A DNA stretch of 64,000 nt from an uncultured Colwellia sp. (GCA_913062815.1 CAJXWZ010000013.1:62001-126000); one strand, 5' to 3'; shown: positions 8,278-19,124, numbered from the stretch's first letter. A program made the numbers and translations. Notes: generated by a model not told the origin, from the sequence alone.

Positions 8278-9747
8278 ATGAATAAATTAGAGAGTCAATC
8301 GGCTAGCGAAATCGTTATTTTTGGTGCCTTAGGTGATTTATCTCGCCGTAAGTTATTACCCGCTTTATATCAGTTAGAAGCTTGTAATTTAATAAATGAA
8401 CAAAGCAGAGTTGTTGGTGTGGCGCGTCAAGAGCACACCTTAGATGAATTTAAAGCCATAGTATTAGAAAATATTAGAAATTTCGTTAAAGAGGTTATAG
8501 ACGAAGACGTTTTAGCGCGTTTAACTGCTCGGTTAGTTTATCAGCAACTTGATATGAAAGACGCGACTGCATATAAAAATTTGGCAGTAAGTTTGTCTGG
8601 CGCTAATGATACTCGTATTTATTATTTTTCTACACCACCAGCTATTTATGGTGACATTTGCGACGGTTTAAATCATGCAAGCTTAATAAATGATGCCGAT
8701 CGCGTAGTAATGGAGAAACCTATTGGTCATTGTTTAGAGTCTTCTAAAGTTATTAATGATCAAGTGGCTCGTTTCTTTAATGAAAATCAAATCTATCGAA
8801 TTGATCACTATCTAGGCAAAGAGACAGTATTAAACTTATTAGTGCTACGTTTTGCAAACTCTCTATTCACCACTAATTGGGATAGAAACAGCATAGATCA
8901 TATTCAAATTACCGTTGCAGAAAGTGTTGGTATCGAAGGGCGCTGGGGTTTTTATGATGAAGCCGGACAAATGCGCGATATGATTCAAAATCACTTATTA
9001 CAAATATTATCATTACTCGCTATGGAGCCACCGGCCGATTTAAGTGCAGAAAGTATTCGTGCTGAGAAATTAAAAGCAGTGAAGGCACTTTGTCCAATTG
9101 ACCGCACTAACGTTAAAGAGAAAACCGTTCGAGGTCAATATGCCGATGGTTTTCTAAACGGTGTTGAAGTACCAGGATATTTAAATGAAGAAGGCGCTGT
9201 CAAAGGCAGTAAAACTGAAACTTTTGTTGCAATCAAAGCTGAATTGGATAATTGGCGTTGGTCTGGTGTCCCTTTTTATCTTAGAACGGGGAAACGTATG
9301 CCAGCTAAGCACAGTGAAATTGTCGTGCACTTCAAAGATCAGCCACACAATATTTTTAAAGATAGCTTTAGCGATTTACCAGCCAATAAATTAACTATTC
9401 GTTTACAACCAGATGAAGGTGTTGAGCTGAAAATGATGAATAAAATTCCTGGTATTGCTACACAAATGAATATTCAAGAAAATAAACTCGACTTGAGCTT
9501 CAATGATACCTATCAAGATCAACGCGTCATTGATGCTTATGAGCGTTTAATGTTGGAAGTGTTAAACGGAAATCAATCGTTATTTGTTAGCCGTGACGAA
9601 GTCGAAGCAGCATGGACATGGGCTGATAGTATTATAGATGCTTGGCAAGCCACCAATGAAGCACCAAAACCTTATGCTGCTGGCTCTTGGGGACCTGTTT
9701 CTTCAATCTCTTTAATAGCGCGAGATGATCGCCAGTGGGTAGAGTAA
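8278..9747 (+). CDS. zwf: Glucose-6-phosphate 1-dehydrogenase
   Basis: A 489-residue enzyme from the ATG at 8278 that oxidises glucose 6-phosphate to 6-phosphogluconolactone with NADP+. IFGALGDLSRRKLLPALYQL is the N-terminal dinucleotide fold, and RIDHYLGKE (residues 174-182) is the family active-site signature. YFLRTGKRMP-type sequence (here FYLRTGKRMP) appears near residue 337. The frame also has an ATG at 8260, but GAGG at 8262-8265 gives the 8278 ATG a ribosome site and 8260 has none. It begins the Entner-Doudoroff block and abuts pgl. Control by HexR is expected from the two upstream boxes. Confidence 0.95.
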   Translation: MNKLESQSASEIVIFGALGDLSRRKLLPALYQLEACNLINEQSRVVGVARQEHTLDEFKAIVLENIRNFVKEVIDEDVLARLTARLVYQQLDMKDATAYKNLAVSLSGANDTRIYYFSTPPAIYGDICDGLNHASLINDADRVVMEKPIGHCLESSKVINDQVARFFNENQIYRIDHYLGKETVLNLLVLRFANSLFTTNWDRNSIDHIQITVAESVGIEGRWGFYDEAGQMRDMIQNHLLQILSLLAMEPPADLSAESIRAEKLKAVKALCPIDRTNVKEKTVRGQYADGFLNGVEVPGYLNEEGAVKGSKTETFVAIKAELDNWRWSGVPFYLRTGKRMPAKHSEIVVHFKDQPHNIFKDSFSDLPANKLTIRLQPDEGVELKMMNKIPGIATQMNIQENKLDLSFNDTYQDQRVIDAYERLMLEVLNGNQSLFVSRDEVEAAWTWADSIIDAWQATNEAPKPYAAGSWGPVSSISLIARDDRQWVE

Positions 9748-9749
9748 TT

Positions 9750-10445
9750 ATGCATTATCTAAATGATTTCCCGAGCCGAGCACAGCTTGATATTACCCTA
9801 GCCGAAAATGTCAGCGCGTTATTGCAATCAGCAATAGCGAAAAAAGGTAAAGCGAGTATAGCTGTGTCAGGAGGTTCTACACCAAAGGGCTTTTTTAGTG
9901 CTTTATCTAAGAAGCACTTGGATTGGAAAAAAGTAACGATTACTTTAGCGGATGAGCGGTGGGTTGATATTAATTCTGATGCCAGCAATACCCGCTTAGT
10001 GCACGAAAATTTATTACAAAACAATGCCGCATCGGCTAAGTTTTTTCACCTGAAACAAGGTGAAGAATTATGTGAAGAAACGCTAGAAGATTTAAATATT
10101 GCAGCAAATAATACATTACTGCCATTAGATGTGCTTATTCTAGGAATGGGTGAAGACGGTCATACAGCTTCTCTATTTCCATGTAGTGATCAAATTAAAC
10201 AAGGTTTAGATACGGCTAACCCTAATGCCTTAATGAAAGTTGAGCCAACGACAGCACCTCATCAGCGTATAACTTTTAGTTATGCTTGTTTAAAGCAAAG
10301 TAAAAACATTTTTTTACATATCTGTGGTGACAGTAAAAAACAAGTATTAGATAAAGCGTTAAGTAGTAAGGATATTTTTGAAATGCCAATTCGTGCTTTT
10401 TTGTACGATGAAAATACTGATTCCCAAGTTTATTGGGCAGAGTAG
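9750..10445 (+). CDS. pgl: 6-phosphogluconolactonase
   Basis: A 231-residue protein of the NagB/Pgl fold that hydrolyses 6-phosphogluconolactone to 6-phosphogluconate. Family signatures are AVSGGSTPKGFFSAL near the N-terminus, WKKVTITLADERWV with the invariant DERWV, and LDVLILGMGEDGHTASLFP. The ATG at 9750 lies 2 bp after the zwf stop. A GTG at 9735 inside zwf would add five residues but is less likely. The tight spacing indicates one mRNA with zwf and translational coupling. Confidence 0.93.
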   Translation: MHYLNDFPSRAQLDITLAENVSALLQSAIAKKGKASIAVSGGSTPKGFFSALSKKHLDWKKVTITLADERWVDINSDASNTRLVHENLLQNNAASAKFFHLKQGEELCEETLEDLNIAANNTLLPLDVLILGMGEDGHTASLFPCSDQIKQGLDTANPNALMKVEPTTAPHQRITFSYACLKQSKNIFLHICGDSKKQVLDKALSSKDIFEMPIRAFLYDENTDSQVYWAE

Positions 10446-10532
10446 TATTTTTGGCGATTAATGAATACTTAATTAGTCCGATTTTTAACTAAGCGTTAAC
10501 TTAGTAATAGATAAACATTAAGAAGTAGAGCA

Positions 10533-12359
10533 ATGAAAATACAAATGAAACAAGAAATAGTCGACATTACTGAGCGTATTATTGCGCGTAGTGTTACGAC
10601 GCGAGCTGCTTATTTAGCTAAAATTAACGCAGCAAAGTCAACTACTGTACATCGCGCGAGTTTGTCTTGCGGTAATTTAGCTCATGGTTTTGCCGCTTGC
10701 GGTAAGGACGATAAGCAAGCCATTAAAGGGTTGAATCATTCAGATATTGCTATTACCTCAGCATATAATGACATGTTAAGTGCGCATCAACCTTATCAAA
10801 CTTACCCTGATATTATTAAAAAAGCGGTTAAAGAAACGGGTGGTGTAGCACAGTTTGCGGCCGGCGTGCCGGCAATGTGCGATGGTGTTACTCAAGGCCA
10901 ACCGGGTATGGACTTAAGCTTAATGAGTCGAGATGTTATTGCGATGTCAACGGCTATTGGTCTGTCTCACAATATGTTTGACGGCTCTTTAGTGCTTGGG
11001 ATTTGTGATAAAATTGTTCCTGGTTTATTGTTAGCCAGTATGACTTTTGGTCATTTACCTACGGTATTTGTACCAGCAGGCCCAATGCCTTCAGGTATCC
11101 CAAACAAAGAAAAAGCCCGTGTTCGTCAGCAGTACGCAAAAGGTGAAGTTGATGAAGTTGCATTATTAGAAGCAGAATCATCATCTTACCATTCAGCTGG
11201 CACTTGTACTTTCTTCGGTACGGCAAATTCGAATCAATTAGTCGTTGAAGTGATGGGACTACATCTTCCTGGCGCTTCTTTTATACCGCCCAATACACCA
11301 CTTAGAGAAGAATTAACTAAAGCTGCGGCGCGTCAAGTCACTCGCTTAACTCAACAATCGGGTAATTATATGCCTATTGGGGAAATGGTTGATGAACGCT
11401 CTATTGTCAATGCTATTGTTGCGCTTTTGGCTACAGGCGGTTCAACGAATTTAATCATGCATATTATCGCGTTTTCTCGTGCAGCAGGCATCATTGTTGA
11501 TTTTCATGATTTTAATGATTTATCTCATGCTGTGCCTTTGATCACCAGAATATACCCTAACGGGGAAGCTGATATTAATCACTTCCAACAAGCCGGTGGT
11601 ATGGCGTTGCTCTTTAAAGAGTTAATTGAAGCCGGGCTATTGCATGAAGATGTCGAAACAATTTGTGGTCGGGGTTTATCACATTATACCCAAAAACCTG
11701 TACTCGAAGATGGTCAACTTAAATGGGTTGATGGTGTTTCTGAGTCAGGTGATAAAACAGTTATTGCTACCGTGGCCAAGCCATTTAAAGTTGATGGCGG
11801 TTTGAAGACGCTTGAAGGCAACTTAGGTACTTCAGTAATAAAAACATCATCCCTTAGAGAGGGAGCGAGTATTGTTAAAGCACCAGCGGTAGTGTTTGAA
11901 GATCAACATGAATTGCAAGCGGCGTTTGATAATGGTGAATTAGAAAAAGATTTTGTTGCAGTTGTTCGCTTTCAAGGACCTAAAGCTCGCGGTATGCCTG
12001 AATTGCATAAATTAACACCACCATTAGGGGTGTTACAAGATAAAGGGTTTAAAGTTGCACTAGTAACTGACGGCCGTATGTCTGGTGCTTCAGGTAAAGT
12101 TCCTGCCGCTATTCATTTATGTCCTGAAGCACTTGATGGCGGATTGATTGCTAAAGTACGTACTGGCGATATGATCGACTTAGACGGTGAAACGGGCAAA
12201 TTAACCTTATTGGTTGATGAGCAGAAATTAGCCAAACGAGACAATGCTCTATTTCAAGTTAATGGCCATCATCAAGGAATGGGACGCGAAATATTTGGCT
12301 TTATGCGACGTAATTTAAGCTCAGCTGAAACCGGTGCTTGCTCACTCTTTGATGAATAA
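10533..12359 (+). CDS. edd: Phosphogluconate dehydratase
   Basis: A 608-residue IlvD/Edd-family dehydratase, equal in size to E. coli Edd. It converts 6-phosphogluconate to 2-keto-3-deoxy-6-phosphogluconate (KDPG) and needs an iron-sulfur cluster. Conserved blocks include [39 protein letters not shown] with a cluster-type Cys, [24 protein letters not shown], and [16 protein letters not shown] near the end. It lies 87 bp after pgl on the same strand. Confidence 0.95.
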   Translation: MKIQMKQEIVDITERIIARSVTTRAAYLAKINAAKSTTVHRASLSCGNLAHGFAACGKDDKQAIKGLNHSDIAITSAYNDMLSAHQPYQTYPDIIKKAVKETGGVAQFAAGVPAMCDGVTQGQPGMDLSLMSRDVIAMSTAIGLSHNMFDGSLVLGICDKIVPGLLLASMTFGHLPTVFVPAGPMPSGIPNKEKARVRQQYAKGEVDEVALLEAESSSYHSAGTCTFFGTANSNQLVVEVMGLHLPGASFIPPNTPLREELTKAAARQVTRLTQQSGNYMPIGEMVDERSIVNAIVALLATGGSTNLIMHIIAFSRAAGIIVDFHDFNDLSHAVPLITRIYPNGEADINHFQQAGGMALLFKELIEAGLLHEDVETICGRGLSHYTQKPVLEDGQLKWVDGVSESGDKTVIATVAKPFKVDGGLKTLEGNLGTSVIKTSSLREGASIVKAPAVVFEDQHELQAAFDNGELEKDFVAVVRFQGPKARGMPELHKLTPPLGVLQDKGFKVALVTDGRMSGASGKVPAAIHLCPEALDGGLIAKVRTGDMIDLDGETGKLTLLVDEQKLAKRDNALFQVNGHHQGMGREIFGFMRRNLSSAETGACSLFDE

Positions 12360-12445
12360 ATTGTTCAACTATTGAGTGTAGAAAACAAATATTACAAATT
12401 TTATGCTCCATCAGTTTTGGACGCAAAAAAAAGAACAGAGGATTT

Positions 12446-13093
12446 ATGACAGTATCAAAAAATTGGCAGATTATGCCAAAAGAACTATTCGCAATGGGAC
12501 CTATTGTTCCAGTGTTGGTAATCAATAAAGTAGAAGATGCTTTGCCTATTGCAGAAGCGCTTTTAGCAGCAGATGTAAGAGTACTTGAAGTCACTTTACG
12601 TACACCAGCTGCCTTAGATGTAATCAGTATTATTGCCAAAGAACTACCTGAAGCGATTATTGGCTCTGGTACTGTTACAAACCGTCTACAATTACAGCAA
12701 TCAGTAGATGCTGGTGCTAAATTTGCAATCAGTCCTGGATTGACTAAAGATTTATTGCAAGCAGGTAATGAAGGTAATATTGCTTTAATTCCTGGCATCT
12801 CTTCAATTTCCGAATTAATGGATGCGTCAGACTTTGGTTATGATCACTTAAAGTTTTTCCCTGCTGAAGCGTCAGGTGGCGTGAATGCGATAAAGTCGAT
12901 TGGAGGACCATTTCCCGATATTAAGTTTTGTCCAACAGGTGGTATCAACTTAAATAATGTCCGTGATTATTTAGCTTTGTCTAACGTCGCTTGTTGTGGC
13001 GGTTCTTGGTTAGTACCTAATAATGTTGTGGAAAGTAAAAGTTGGTCTGAAATCACTAAACTTGCAAACGAAGCGCGTGCTTTCGTAAAATAA
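12446..13093 (+). CDS. eda: KDPG/KHG aldolase
   Basis: A 215-residue class I aldolase that splits KDPG into pyruvate and glyceraldehyde 3-phosphate. VLEVTLRTPAAL carries the catalytic Glu, and HLKFFPAEASGG carries the Schiff-base lysine, Lys136. TGGINLNNVRDYL and CCGGSWLVP bind phosphate. AGAGGATTT precedes the ATG. It is the last gene of the zwf-pgl-edd-eda block and is closed by a strong terminator. Confidence 0.95.
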   Translation: MTVSKNWQIMPKELFAMGPIVPVLVINKVEDALPIAEALLAADVRVLEVTLRTPAALDVISIIAKELPEAIIGSGTVTNRLQLQQSVDAGAKFAISPGLTKDLLQAGNEGNIALIPGISSISELMDASDFGYDHLKFFPAEASGGVNAIKSIGGPFPDIKFCPTGGINLNNVRDYLALSNVACCGGSWLVPNNVVESKSWSEITKLANEARAFVK

Positions 13094-13098
13094 ATATA

Positions 13099-13134
13099 AG
13101 AAAGCCTATTTTAAAATGAAATAGGCTTTCTTTT
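13099..13134. terminator. Terminator after eda, overlapping the tail of the S4-protein gene
   Basis: A 13-bp perfect stem (AGAAAGCCTATTT / AAATAGGCTTTCT) with a 7-nt loop, followed by a T run. The 3' arm lies inside the last codons of the convergent S4-domain gene, whose stop is at 13111-13113, so one sequence serves as coding tail and terminator. Confidence 0.85.
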
Positions 13135-13539
13135 GTGCTGACGAGCAGTGCCATCAAGATCTGGAACTGCTTTTTTTAACGCTATATTTCTATCGTTCGG
13201 CTTTTCATACTTAGCTGCTTCTCCAACATCAGACGAGTCTGAATCAAAAGCATGGCTTGATGTTTTCTCTAGCAAGCTATCATTATTGTCATTATGATCT
13301 TCGATGCTTAGTTCTTCATTTATAACCACCTGAATAACTTCACCATTAAATTCTACAATATCATTATGGTATACCTTTTTTCTTTTTTGATATTCCACTT
13401 CACCATTGAGTAAAACGTATCCTTCGCTGATAACGACTTTTGCCTCTCCGCCACCTGTAACTAAATCGGCAATTTTCAGTAATTTACATAACTCTATTGG
13501 TTGTTGCTCTAGTTGTATTTCAAGATAACTTTGGGACAT
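13111..13539 (-). CDS. RNA-binding S4-domain protein (YbcJ-like) with acidic extension
   Basis: A 142-residue protein. The first ~70 residues form an S4 domain of the YbcJ/RlbA type (IELCKLLKIADLVTGGGEAK, YVLLNGEVEYQKRKKV, DIVEFNG). This small fold binds structured RNA, and E. coli YbcJ is essentially just this domain. Here it is followed by about 70 residues of low-complexity acidic and polar sequence (EDHNDNNDS, DSDSSDVGE) ending in a basic tail (ARQHKRKPISF), probably disordered. The target is unknown. It is a single gene, convergent with eda, whose terminator covers its last codons. Confidence 0.8.
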   Translation of the reverse strand: MSQSYLEIQLEQQPIELCKLLKIADLVTGGGEAKVVISEGYVLLNGEVEYQKRKKVYHNDIVEFNGEVIQVVINEELSIEDHNDNNDSLLEKTSSHAFDSDSSDVGEAAKYEKPNDRNIALKKAVPDLDGTARQHKRKPISF

Positions 13540-13689
13540 TGGTTACTCGTCGCTTTAAGGATATAAGATTTATTTTGTTATTTTATCAGTTTTTCTAAGA
13601 AGAAACGTTCAATATTTTATGACGATTATACCAATACTTAGTGATGTCTATTATCAACCTTGAAAAATAATTGCAAAAATAACTTGAAT

Positions 13690-13706
13690 AAGTGGTACGA
13701 CCAGTG
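13690..13706. promoter_or_regulatory. FadR-type operator
   Basis: AAGTGGTACGACCAGTG shares the full core TGGTACGACCAG with the E. coli fadB operator ATCTGGTACGACCAGAT (13 of 17 positions). It is about 80 bp upstream of the acyl-CoA dehydrogenase start at 13788. Repression relieved by long-chain acyl-CoA would follow if a FadR protein exists in this genome; none lies in this window. Confidence 0.7.
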
Positions 13707-13787
13707 TTTTAATCAGTATTATTATCTATAGTTATAGTGCTGAATAATTTGAAGCACGACACAATACCTAAACGGTAGGAGCACAGA

Positions 13788-15608
13788 ATGCTGAGTTACA
13801 AAGCCCCGATAGCTGACATAAAATTTTTGATCGAAGACGTATTTGATTATTACGGACATTATAAGCAGTACCCTGAATTTGAAGAGGCAACGCCAGATTT
13901 GACCGACGCTATTCTACAAGAATGTGCAAAATTTTGTGAAAACGAACTGTTACCTTTATATCAAAGCGGCGATAAAGAAGGTTGTACCTTTGATAAGGGC
14001 ACTGTAACGACACCTAAAGGGTTTAAAGAAGCATATAATCAGTATGTTGAAGGGGGCTGGCAAAGTTTATCTCACCCTATTGAGCATGGTGGGCAGGGCT
14101 TACCGCCTTCGTTAGGTATGGCAAAATCAGAAATGATGGGCACTGCAAACTGGTCTTGGGCCATGTACCCTGGCTTAAGTCATGGTGCTATGAATACGGT
14201 ACAAACGCACGGTAATGATGAGCAGAAAGAACTATACCTAACAAGATTAACAGAAGGTACTTGGACCGGTACTATGTGTTTGACTGAGCCGCAATGTGGT
14301 ACAGATTTAGGCCAAGTTAAAACAAAAGCTGAGCCTAATGGTGATGGGACTTATAATATTACTGGTACTAAAATATTTATCTCTGCCGGTGAACATGACC
14401 TAACTGACAATATCATTCATATTGTACTGGCTAGGCTACCAGGAGCACCTAATGGTACGCGTGGCATCTCTTTATTTATTGTACCTAAAATAAAAACTGA
14501 TGCTCAAGGTAACTTAGGCGAAGCAAACCATGTTACTTGTGGTTCAATCGAAGATAAAATGGGTATTAAAGCGTCGGCAACAGCCGTGTTGAATTTTGAT
14601 AATGCCGTAGGTGAGCTTATTGGCCCAGAAAATAAAGGTTTAGAATGTATGTTTACCTTTATGAATACTGCACGTGTAGGTACTGCATTACAGGGCGTTT
14701 GTACCGCCGAATTAGCTTATCAAAACTCGTTGATTTATGCGAAAGAACGCTTATCTATGAGAGCCTTAACAGGCAAGAAAAATCCTGAATTAGTAGCCGA
14801 TCCAATTATTGTTCATCCTGATGTTCGCAAAATGCTAATGACTCAAAAGGCTATCTCAGAAGGTGGCAGAGCAATGATTTATTACACGGCTAAAATTGTC
14901 GATGATATTGAAATGGCGAAAACAGAAGCAGAACAACAAGCTGCTGATGATCGTTTAGGCTTTATTACACCAATTTTAAAAGCCTTTTTAACCGAATTAG
15001 GCTCTGAGAGCGCCAACCATGGTTTGCAAATATTTGGTGGTCACGGTTTTATCAAAGAGTGGGGGATGGAGCAAATTGTTCGTGATGCGCGTATTGCCAC
15101 ACTTTATGAGGGAACGACAGGTATTCAAGCTTTAGATTTACTTGGCCGTAAAATTTTACTATCTCGAGGAAAATCATTAAAAGCTTTTGCTAAAGAAGTT
15201 TTATCTTTTTGTAAAGACAAGAGTATGATTTCTAGCAACCCGCACAGACGTCAAATGAATAAGTTTATTTGGCCGTTAAGTAAAAATGTAGCCAATTGGC
15301 AACAATACTCACTTAGACTGGCGCTGAAGGCAAAGAAAAACCGCGATATTGTCGGCTCAGCTTCAGTAGATTACTTAATGTATTCTGGCTATATTGTGAT
15401 GGCATATTTTTGGGCTCAAATGGCCCAGTCAGCGTATGAGAAATTAGCAACGGATGTTGAAAACCGTGATTTTTATCGTGCAAAAATAAAAACCGCAGAA
15501 TTTTATTTTGAGCGTATGCTACCTCGTACCAAGTCATTATCTAAGATGATGATGGCAGATCCAAAAACCTTAATGCAATTAGATCCAGAGCTATTGTCTT
15601 TTTTATAA
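13788..15608 (+). CDS. Acyl-CoA dehydrogenase, long (606 aa) DmdC/PA0506-like type
   Basis: An FAD enzyme that introduces the trans-2 double bond into acyl-CoA. The N-terminal extension, the middle beta domain (TMCLTEPQCGTDLGQVKTKA) and the C-terminal helical domain (GLQIFGGHGFIKEWGMEQ, then LYEGTTGIQALDLLGRK) are intact. Glu441 of YEGT is the expected catalytic base. The length and extra C-terminal region (SLRLALKAKKNRDIVGS...) match the group holding DmdC and the Pseudomonas FadE-like enzymes rather than ~380-residue MCAD types. Substrate is uncertain. GGTAGGAG precedes the ATG, and the FadR-like operator upstream points to fatty-acid oxidation. Confidence 0.88.
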   Translation: MLSYKAPIADIKFLIEDVFDYYGHYKQYPEFEEATPDLTDAILQECAKFCENELLPLYQSGDKEGCTFDKGTVTTPKGFKEAYNQYVEGGWQSLSHPIEHGGQGLPPSLGMAKSEMMGTANWSWAMYPGLSHGAMNTVQTHGNDEQKELYLTRLTEGTWTGTMCLTEPQCGTDLGQVKTKAEPNGDGTYNITGTKIFISAGEHDLTDNIIHIVLARLPGAPNGTRGISLFIVPKIKTDAQGNLGEANHVTCGSIEDKMGIKASATAVLNFDNAVGELIGPENKGLECMFTFMNTARVGTALQGVCTAELAYQNSLIYAKERLSMRALTGKKNPELVADPIIVHPDVRKMLMTQKAISEGGRAMIYYTAKIVDDIEMAKTEAEQQAADDRLGFITPILKAFLTELGSESANHGLQIFGGHGFIKEWGMEQIVRDARIATLYEGTTGIQALDLLGRKILLSRGKSLKAFAKEVLSFCKDKSMISSNPHRRQMNKFIWPLSKNVANWQQYSLRLALKAKKNRDIVGSASVDYLMYSGYIVMAYFWAQMAQSAYEKLATDVENRDFYRAKIKTAEFYFERMLPRTKSLSKMMMADPKTLMQLDPELLSFL

Positions 15609-15629
15609 ATATATAAGACAAATCTAGGC

Positions 15630-15667
15630 AAAAAAAGCGCACAAGTTAATACTTATGCGCTTTTTTT
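15630..15667. terminator. Bidirectional terminator between acyl-CoA dehydrogenase genes
   Basis: A 17-bp stem with one mismatch (A7-GCGCA arm and matching TGCGC-T7 arm) and loop TAAT. A and T runs on opposite ends make it suitable for both convergent genes. Confidence 0.85.
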
Positions 15668-15749
15668 AAATTATATTGTTATTGCTTCGCCAACATCACT
15701 AGAATTATTAGCGTAGCAAATCTTTTGCTACTTGTTGCTTAATAATTTT

Positions 15750-18176
15750 TTAGGCCGATTCTTTTGCCATTAGTTCAATATTACTAAAGTCATCAACACT
15801 TATTACGGCTTTCCTACCTTTTTCAGCTCTTATAAGTAATTGTGCTTCTTTTTCTGTAATTGCATGAGCAGCTAAACCTAATTCAGCCGCATTTTCTAAT
15901 TGATAAAAAGGAAGTTGTTGATTAAGTGCGAGGCAAACTTTAGCGAAGATAGGCTCACAAGCAATGATATCTTCTAATGTCTGCTCTAATATACCAAAAA
16001 CATTTTTTCCATCTCTTACTAAATATTGCCATTTTCCGAGTCGATTGCGTGCCTCACTAGGTGTTTGTAATAACTTAGCTACCTGATGGTCAAGTTGATC
16101 GGTAGGTTTTGTTAACCAGCACCCAAAAGGAAAAATAATTAACCTTAACGTGTGTGCTAGCCACCTATTTGGGAAATTATTCAATAAGGAGTCGATGGCT
16201 TGTTGAATATTAAATAATGAATCCTCTACTGACCACATCAGTAATGGCAAGTCAGACTCTTGTCTCCCTTCATCGTTATAGCGTTTTAAGCAAGCACTCG
16301 CTAGATACAAGTGACTTAATACATCGCCTAAACGCGCTGAAATTCGTTCCTTTCTTTTTAAATCAGCGCCAAGTGCAAGCATTGCTACATCGCTAAGCAT
16401 CGCTAGATTGGCACTAAACCGACTAAGTAGCTGGTAGTAGTGTTTAGTTTGGTCCTTAAAAGGTGAAGCGTTGAAACGAGAACCAGTAAAAGAACACCAT
16501 AAGCTTCGACTAATATTACTAAGGCTAAAACCAATATGGCCAAACAAAGCATGATCAAAATCATTGAGTGCTTGTTCTGGGTTAGATTCATGCGCTGCTT
16601 GCAATTCAGCTAAAACATAAGGATGGCAACGGATAGCACCTTGACCATAGATGATCAAGCTGCGGGTTAAAATATTAGCACCTTCTACTGTTATGGCGAT
16701 AGGTGCGCCTTGATAACCTCTTGCTAAGTAATTATTAGGACCTAAACAAATTCCTTTACCACCATGAATGTCCATCGCATCAATAATAGCGCTGCGCATT
16801 TTTTCGGTTAGGTGATATTTGGCAATGGCAGAGATGACCGATGGTTTTTCTCCTAGATCAATGGCACCAGTCGACATAGTAGTTACCGCATCCATTAAAT
16901 AAGCGTTACCACCAATACGGGCAAGTGCTTCTTCAATGCCTTCCATTTTGCCGATAGGGACTTTAAATTGCCTGCGAATACGGCTATAAGCACCAGTTGC
17001 CAGTGCAGCAACCTTTACTCCACCGGCACTATTTGAGGGTAAGGTGATCGCTCGACCAACAGACAAACACTCAACTAACATACGCCAGCCTTGTCCTGCC
17101 ATTTCTTTACCACCAATAATATAGTCAAGCGGGACGAAGACATTTTTACCTTGTGTAGGTCCATTTTGAAACGGGACATTAAGTGGGAAATGTCTGCGGC
17201 CAATGGTTATGCCATCCATATCCGTTGGAATTAAAGCACAGGTTATACCTAGCGCTTCAGTATCACCAAGTAAATGTTCGGGATCTTCAAGTTTAAACGC
17301 TAAACCTAATACTGTCGCAATAGGGGCGAGGGTGATATAACGTTTATCCCAATTAAGGTTAATGCCCAATATTTCTTCGCCTTGGAATATTTGTCGACAA
17401 ATAATACCTGTATCAGGAATTGCACCCGCATCCGATCCTGCTTCAGGGCTTGTTAATGCAAAGCAAGGGATTTCCTCTCCTTTGGCTAAACGCGGTAAAT
17501 AGTAATCTTGCTGGGCTTTTGTACCATATTCTTGTAACAGCTCACCCGGCCCGAGGGAATTTGGCACTCCAACGGTGCTCGCGAGTACTGAGCTAACCCC
17601 AGTTAATTTTTGTAATACTCTTGATTGAGCGAAAGCTGAAAACTCTAAGCCGCCATATTCCTTTTTTATTATCATAGCGAAGAATTTATTTTCCTTCAAA
17701 AACTGCCAAACTTCTGGAGATAAATCGGCAATTTCATGGGTGGTTTGCCAATCATCGACCATGGCGCAAAGTTCTTCTACAGGGCCCTCTAAAAATAATT
17801 TTTCTTGTGCACTAAGTCGAGGTTGAGGATAGTTATGCAATTGTTGCCAATTTGGATTCCCTCTAAATAATTCTGCATCGAACCAGGTAGTGCCTGCATC
17901 AATTGCTTGTTGTTCAGTTTCAGACATTTGCGGCATTATACTCTTAAATAAGGCTAGCAATGGCATGCTAATAAACTGCTGACGAATACTATCTATGTTA
18001 AGAGGAAGGGCAATTACTGCAAAGAGTAACCAAGAGACAAAACCAATAATATTAAAAAAGGTACCCAGTGCCATTAGCAAAATAAAAGCAATGGTAAAGC
18101 TTGATAATGAAGTTCTCGAGTAACTCATAAACCAAGTGAGCAATAGGGCAATAATTAACCAAAGTGAAATATCCAC
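15750..18176 (-). CDS. fadE: Acyl-CoA dehydrogenase FadE, membrane-anchored
   Basis: An 808-residue protein collinear with E. coli FadE (814 aa). Two hydrophobic segments lie near the N-terminus ([13 protein letters not shown] and the stretch to [23 protein letters not shown]). [50 protein letters not shown] and [20 protein letters not shown] are shared with FadE. It performs the first step of long-chain beta-oxidation at the inner membrane. The longest frame begins with TTG at 18197, but the GTG at 18176 has AAGGA six bases upstream and gives the FadE-like hydrophobic start, so I prefer it. Confidence 0.93.
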   Translation of the reverse strand: MDISLWLIIALLLTWFMSYSRTSLSSFTIAFILLMALGTFFNIIGFVSWLLFAVIALPLNIDSIRQQFISMPLLALFKSIMPQMSETEQQAIDAGTTWFDAELFRGNPNWQQLHNYPQPRLSAQEKLFLEGPVEELCAMVDDWQTTHEIADLSPEVWQFLKENKFFAMIIKKEYGGLEFSAFAQSRVLQKLTGVSSVLASTVGVPNSLGPGELLQEYGTKAQQDYYLPRLAKGEEIPCFALTSPEAGSDAGAIPDTGIICRQIFQGEEILGINLNWDKRYITLAPIATVLGLAFKLEDPEHLLGDTEALGITCALIPTDMDGITIGRRHFPLNVPFQNGPTQGKNVFVPLDYIIGGKEMAGQGWRMLVECLSVGRAITLPSNSAGGVKVAALATGAYSRIRRQFKVPIGKMEGIEEALARIGGNAYLMDAVTTMSTGAIDLGEKPSVISAIAKYHLTEKMRSAIIDAMDIHGGKGICLGPNNYLARGYQGAPIAITVEGANILTRSLIIYGQGAIRCHPYVLAELQAAHESNPEQALNDFDHALFGHIGFSLSNISRSLWCSFTGSRFNASPFKDQTKHYYQLLSRFSANLAMLSDVAMLALGADLKRKERISARLGDVLSHLYLASACLKRYNDEGRQESDLPLLMWSVEDSLFNIQQAIDSLLNNFPNRWLAHTLRLIIFPFGCWLTKPTDQLDHQVAKLLQTPSEARNRLGKWQYLVRDGKNVFGILEQTLEDIIACEPIFAKVCLALNQQLPFYQLENAAELGLAAHAITEKEAQLLIRAEKGRKAVISVDDFSNIELMAKESA

Positions 18177-18338
18177 AAAATGTCCTTGTTTTGTCAAATT
18201 GACAGAAAGTAATTGAATTCATTTCAGAATTTAGATGTATAATCTAGTTATAGAATAAATAAATAAAATAGCCAAACACTTTATTGGACTGTTTTGTTAT
18301 AAGTCGCGGTTTTATTTGAATTTAGTTAAGGTTTAGTT

Positions 18339-19124
18339 ATGTGTGAATTATTGGCCATGTCAGCAAACGTGCCAACCGATATTTGTTTTAGCTTTAGTGG
18401 GTTAATGCAGCGAGGTGGTAATACCGGGCCACATAAAGATGGCTGGGGGATTACTTTCTATGAAGGTAAAGGTTGCCGAAGTTTTAAAGACCCTAAACCC
18501 AGTGCACATTCACCAATTGCAGATTTAGTCACTCAGTATCCAATGAAAAGCGAATCTGTAGTATGTCATATACGACAAGCAAACTCTGGCGGGGTATGTT
18601 TAGAAAACACCCATCCTTTTATCCGTCAAATGTGGGGCAAAAACTGGACATATGCACATAATGGCCAATTGAAAAATTTTCAAGAAGCGTTACCGATTAA
18701 GTTACATTTACCCATAGGTACTACAGATAGTGAACATGCATTCTGTTGGATAATGGATCAACTCCATTATAAATTTGGTACTCAACAACCGAAAGCTAAG
18801 GTATTGTTTGAATTTATCGCAACATTAACGAATAAAATAGACCAACTTGGTGTGGCGAATATAGTGATTAGTGATGGTGAATGCTTATTCGCTTATTGCT
18901 CAAATAATTTACACTGGATAACTCGTAGGGCCCCTTTTGGTAAAGCAAGTTTAATCGATGCAGAAGTTGCTGTCGATTTTAATCAGGAAACAACGGATAA
19001 AGATATTGTTACTGTTATCGCCACTAAACCGCTAACAGACGATGAAACTTGGCATAAAATGGGCGCTGGTCATTGGCATTTATTCTGTTTGGGAGAATCT
19101 ATTTCTTGTGGTTCACAAGAGTAA
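18339..19124 (+). CDS. yafJ: Class II glutamine amidotransferase, YafJ-like
   Basis: A 261-residue type II (Ntn) glutamine amidotransferase. The initiator Met is followed by Cys2, the expected nucleophile after Met removal (MCELLAMSANVP). GGNTGPHKDGWGI, CHIRQANSGG and TYAHNGQL complete the glutaminase pocket. There is no attached synthase domain, so the acceptor is unknown, as for E. coli YafJ. In E. coli yafJ lies close to fadE, and here the two are divergent neighbours, which supports orthology. Confidence 0.85.
   Translation: MCELLAMSANVPTDICFSFSGLMQRGGNTGPHKDGWGITFYEGKGCRSFKDPKPSAHSPIADLVTQYPMKSESVVCHIRQANSGGVCLENTHPFIRQMWGKNWTYAHNGQLKNFQEALPIKLHLPIGTTDSEHAFCWIMDQLHYKFGTQQPKAKVLFEFIATLTNKIDQLGVANIVISDGECLFAYCSNNLHWITRRAPFGKASLIDAEVAVDFNQETTDKDIVTVIATKPLTDDETWHKMGAGHWHLFCLGESISCGSQE

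Noticed and set aside
18177..18338. FadR or PsrA operator between fadE and yafJ
   Set aside because: No TGGT-N3-ACCA core; AAAC...GTTT spacing does not fit PsrA.
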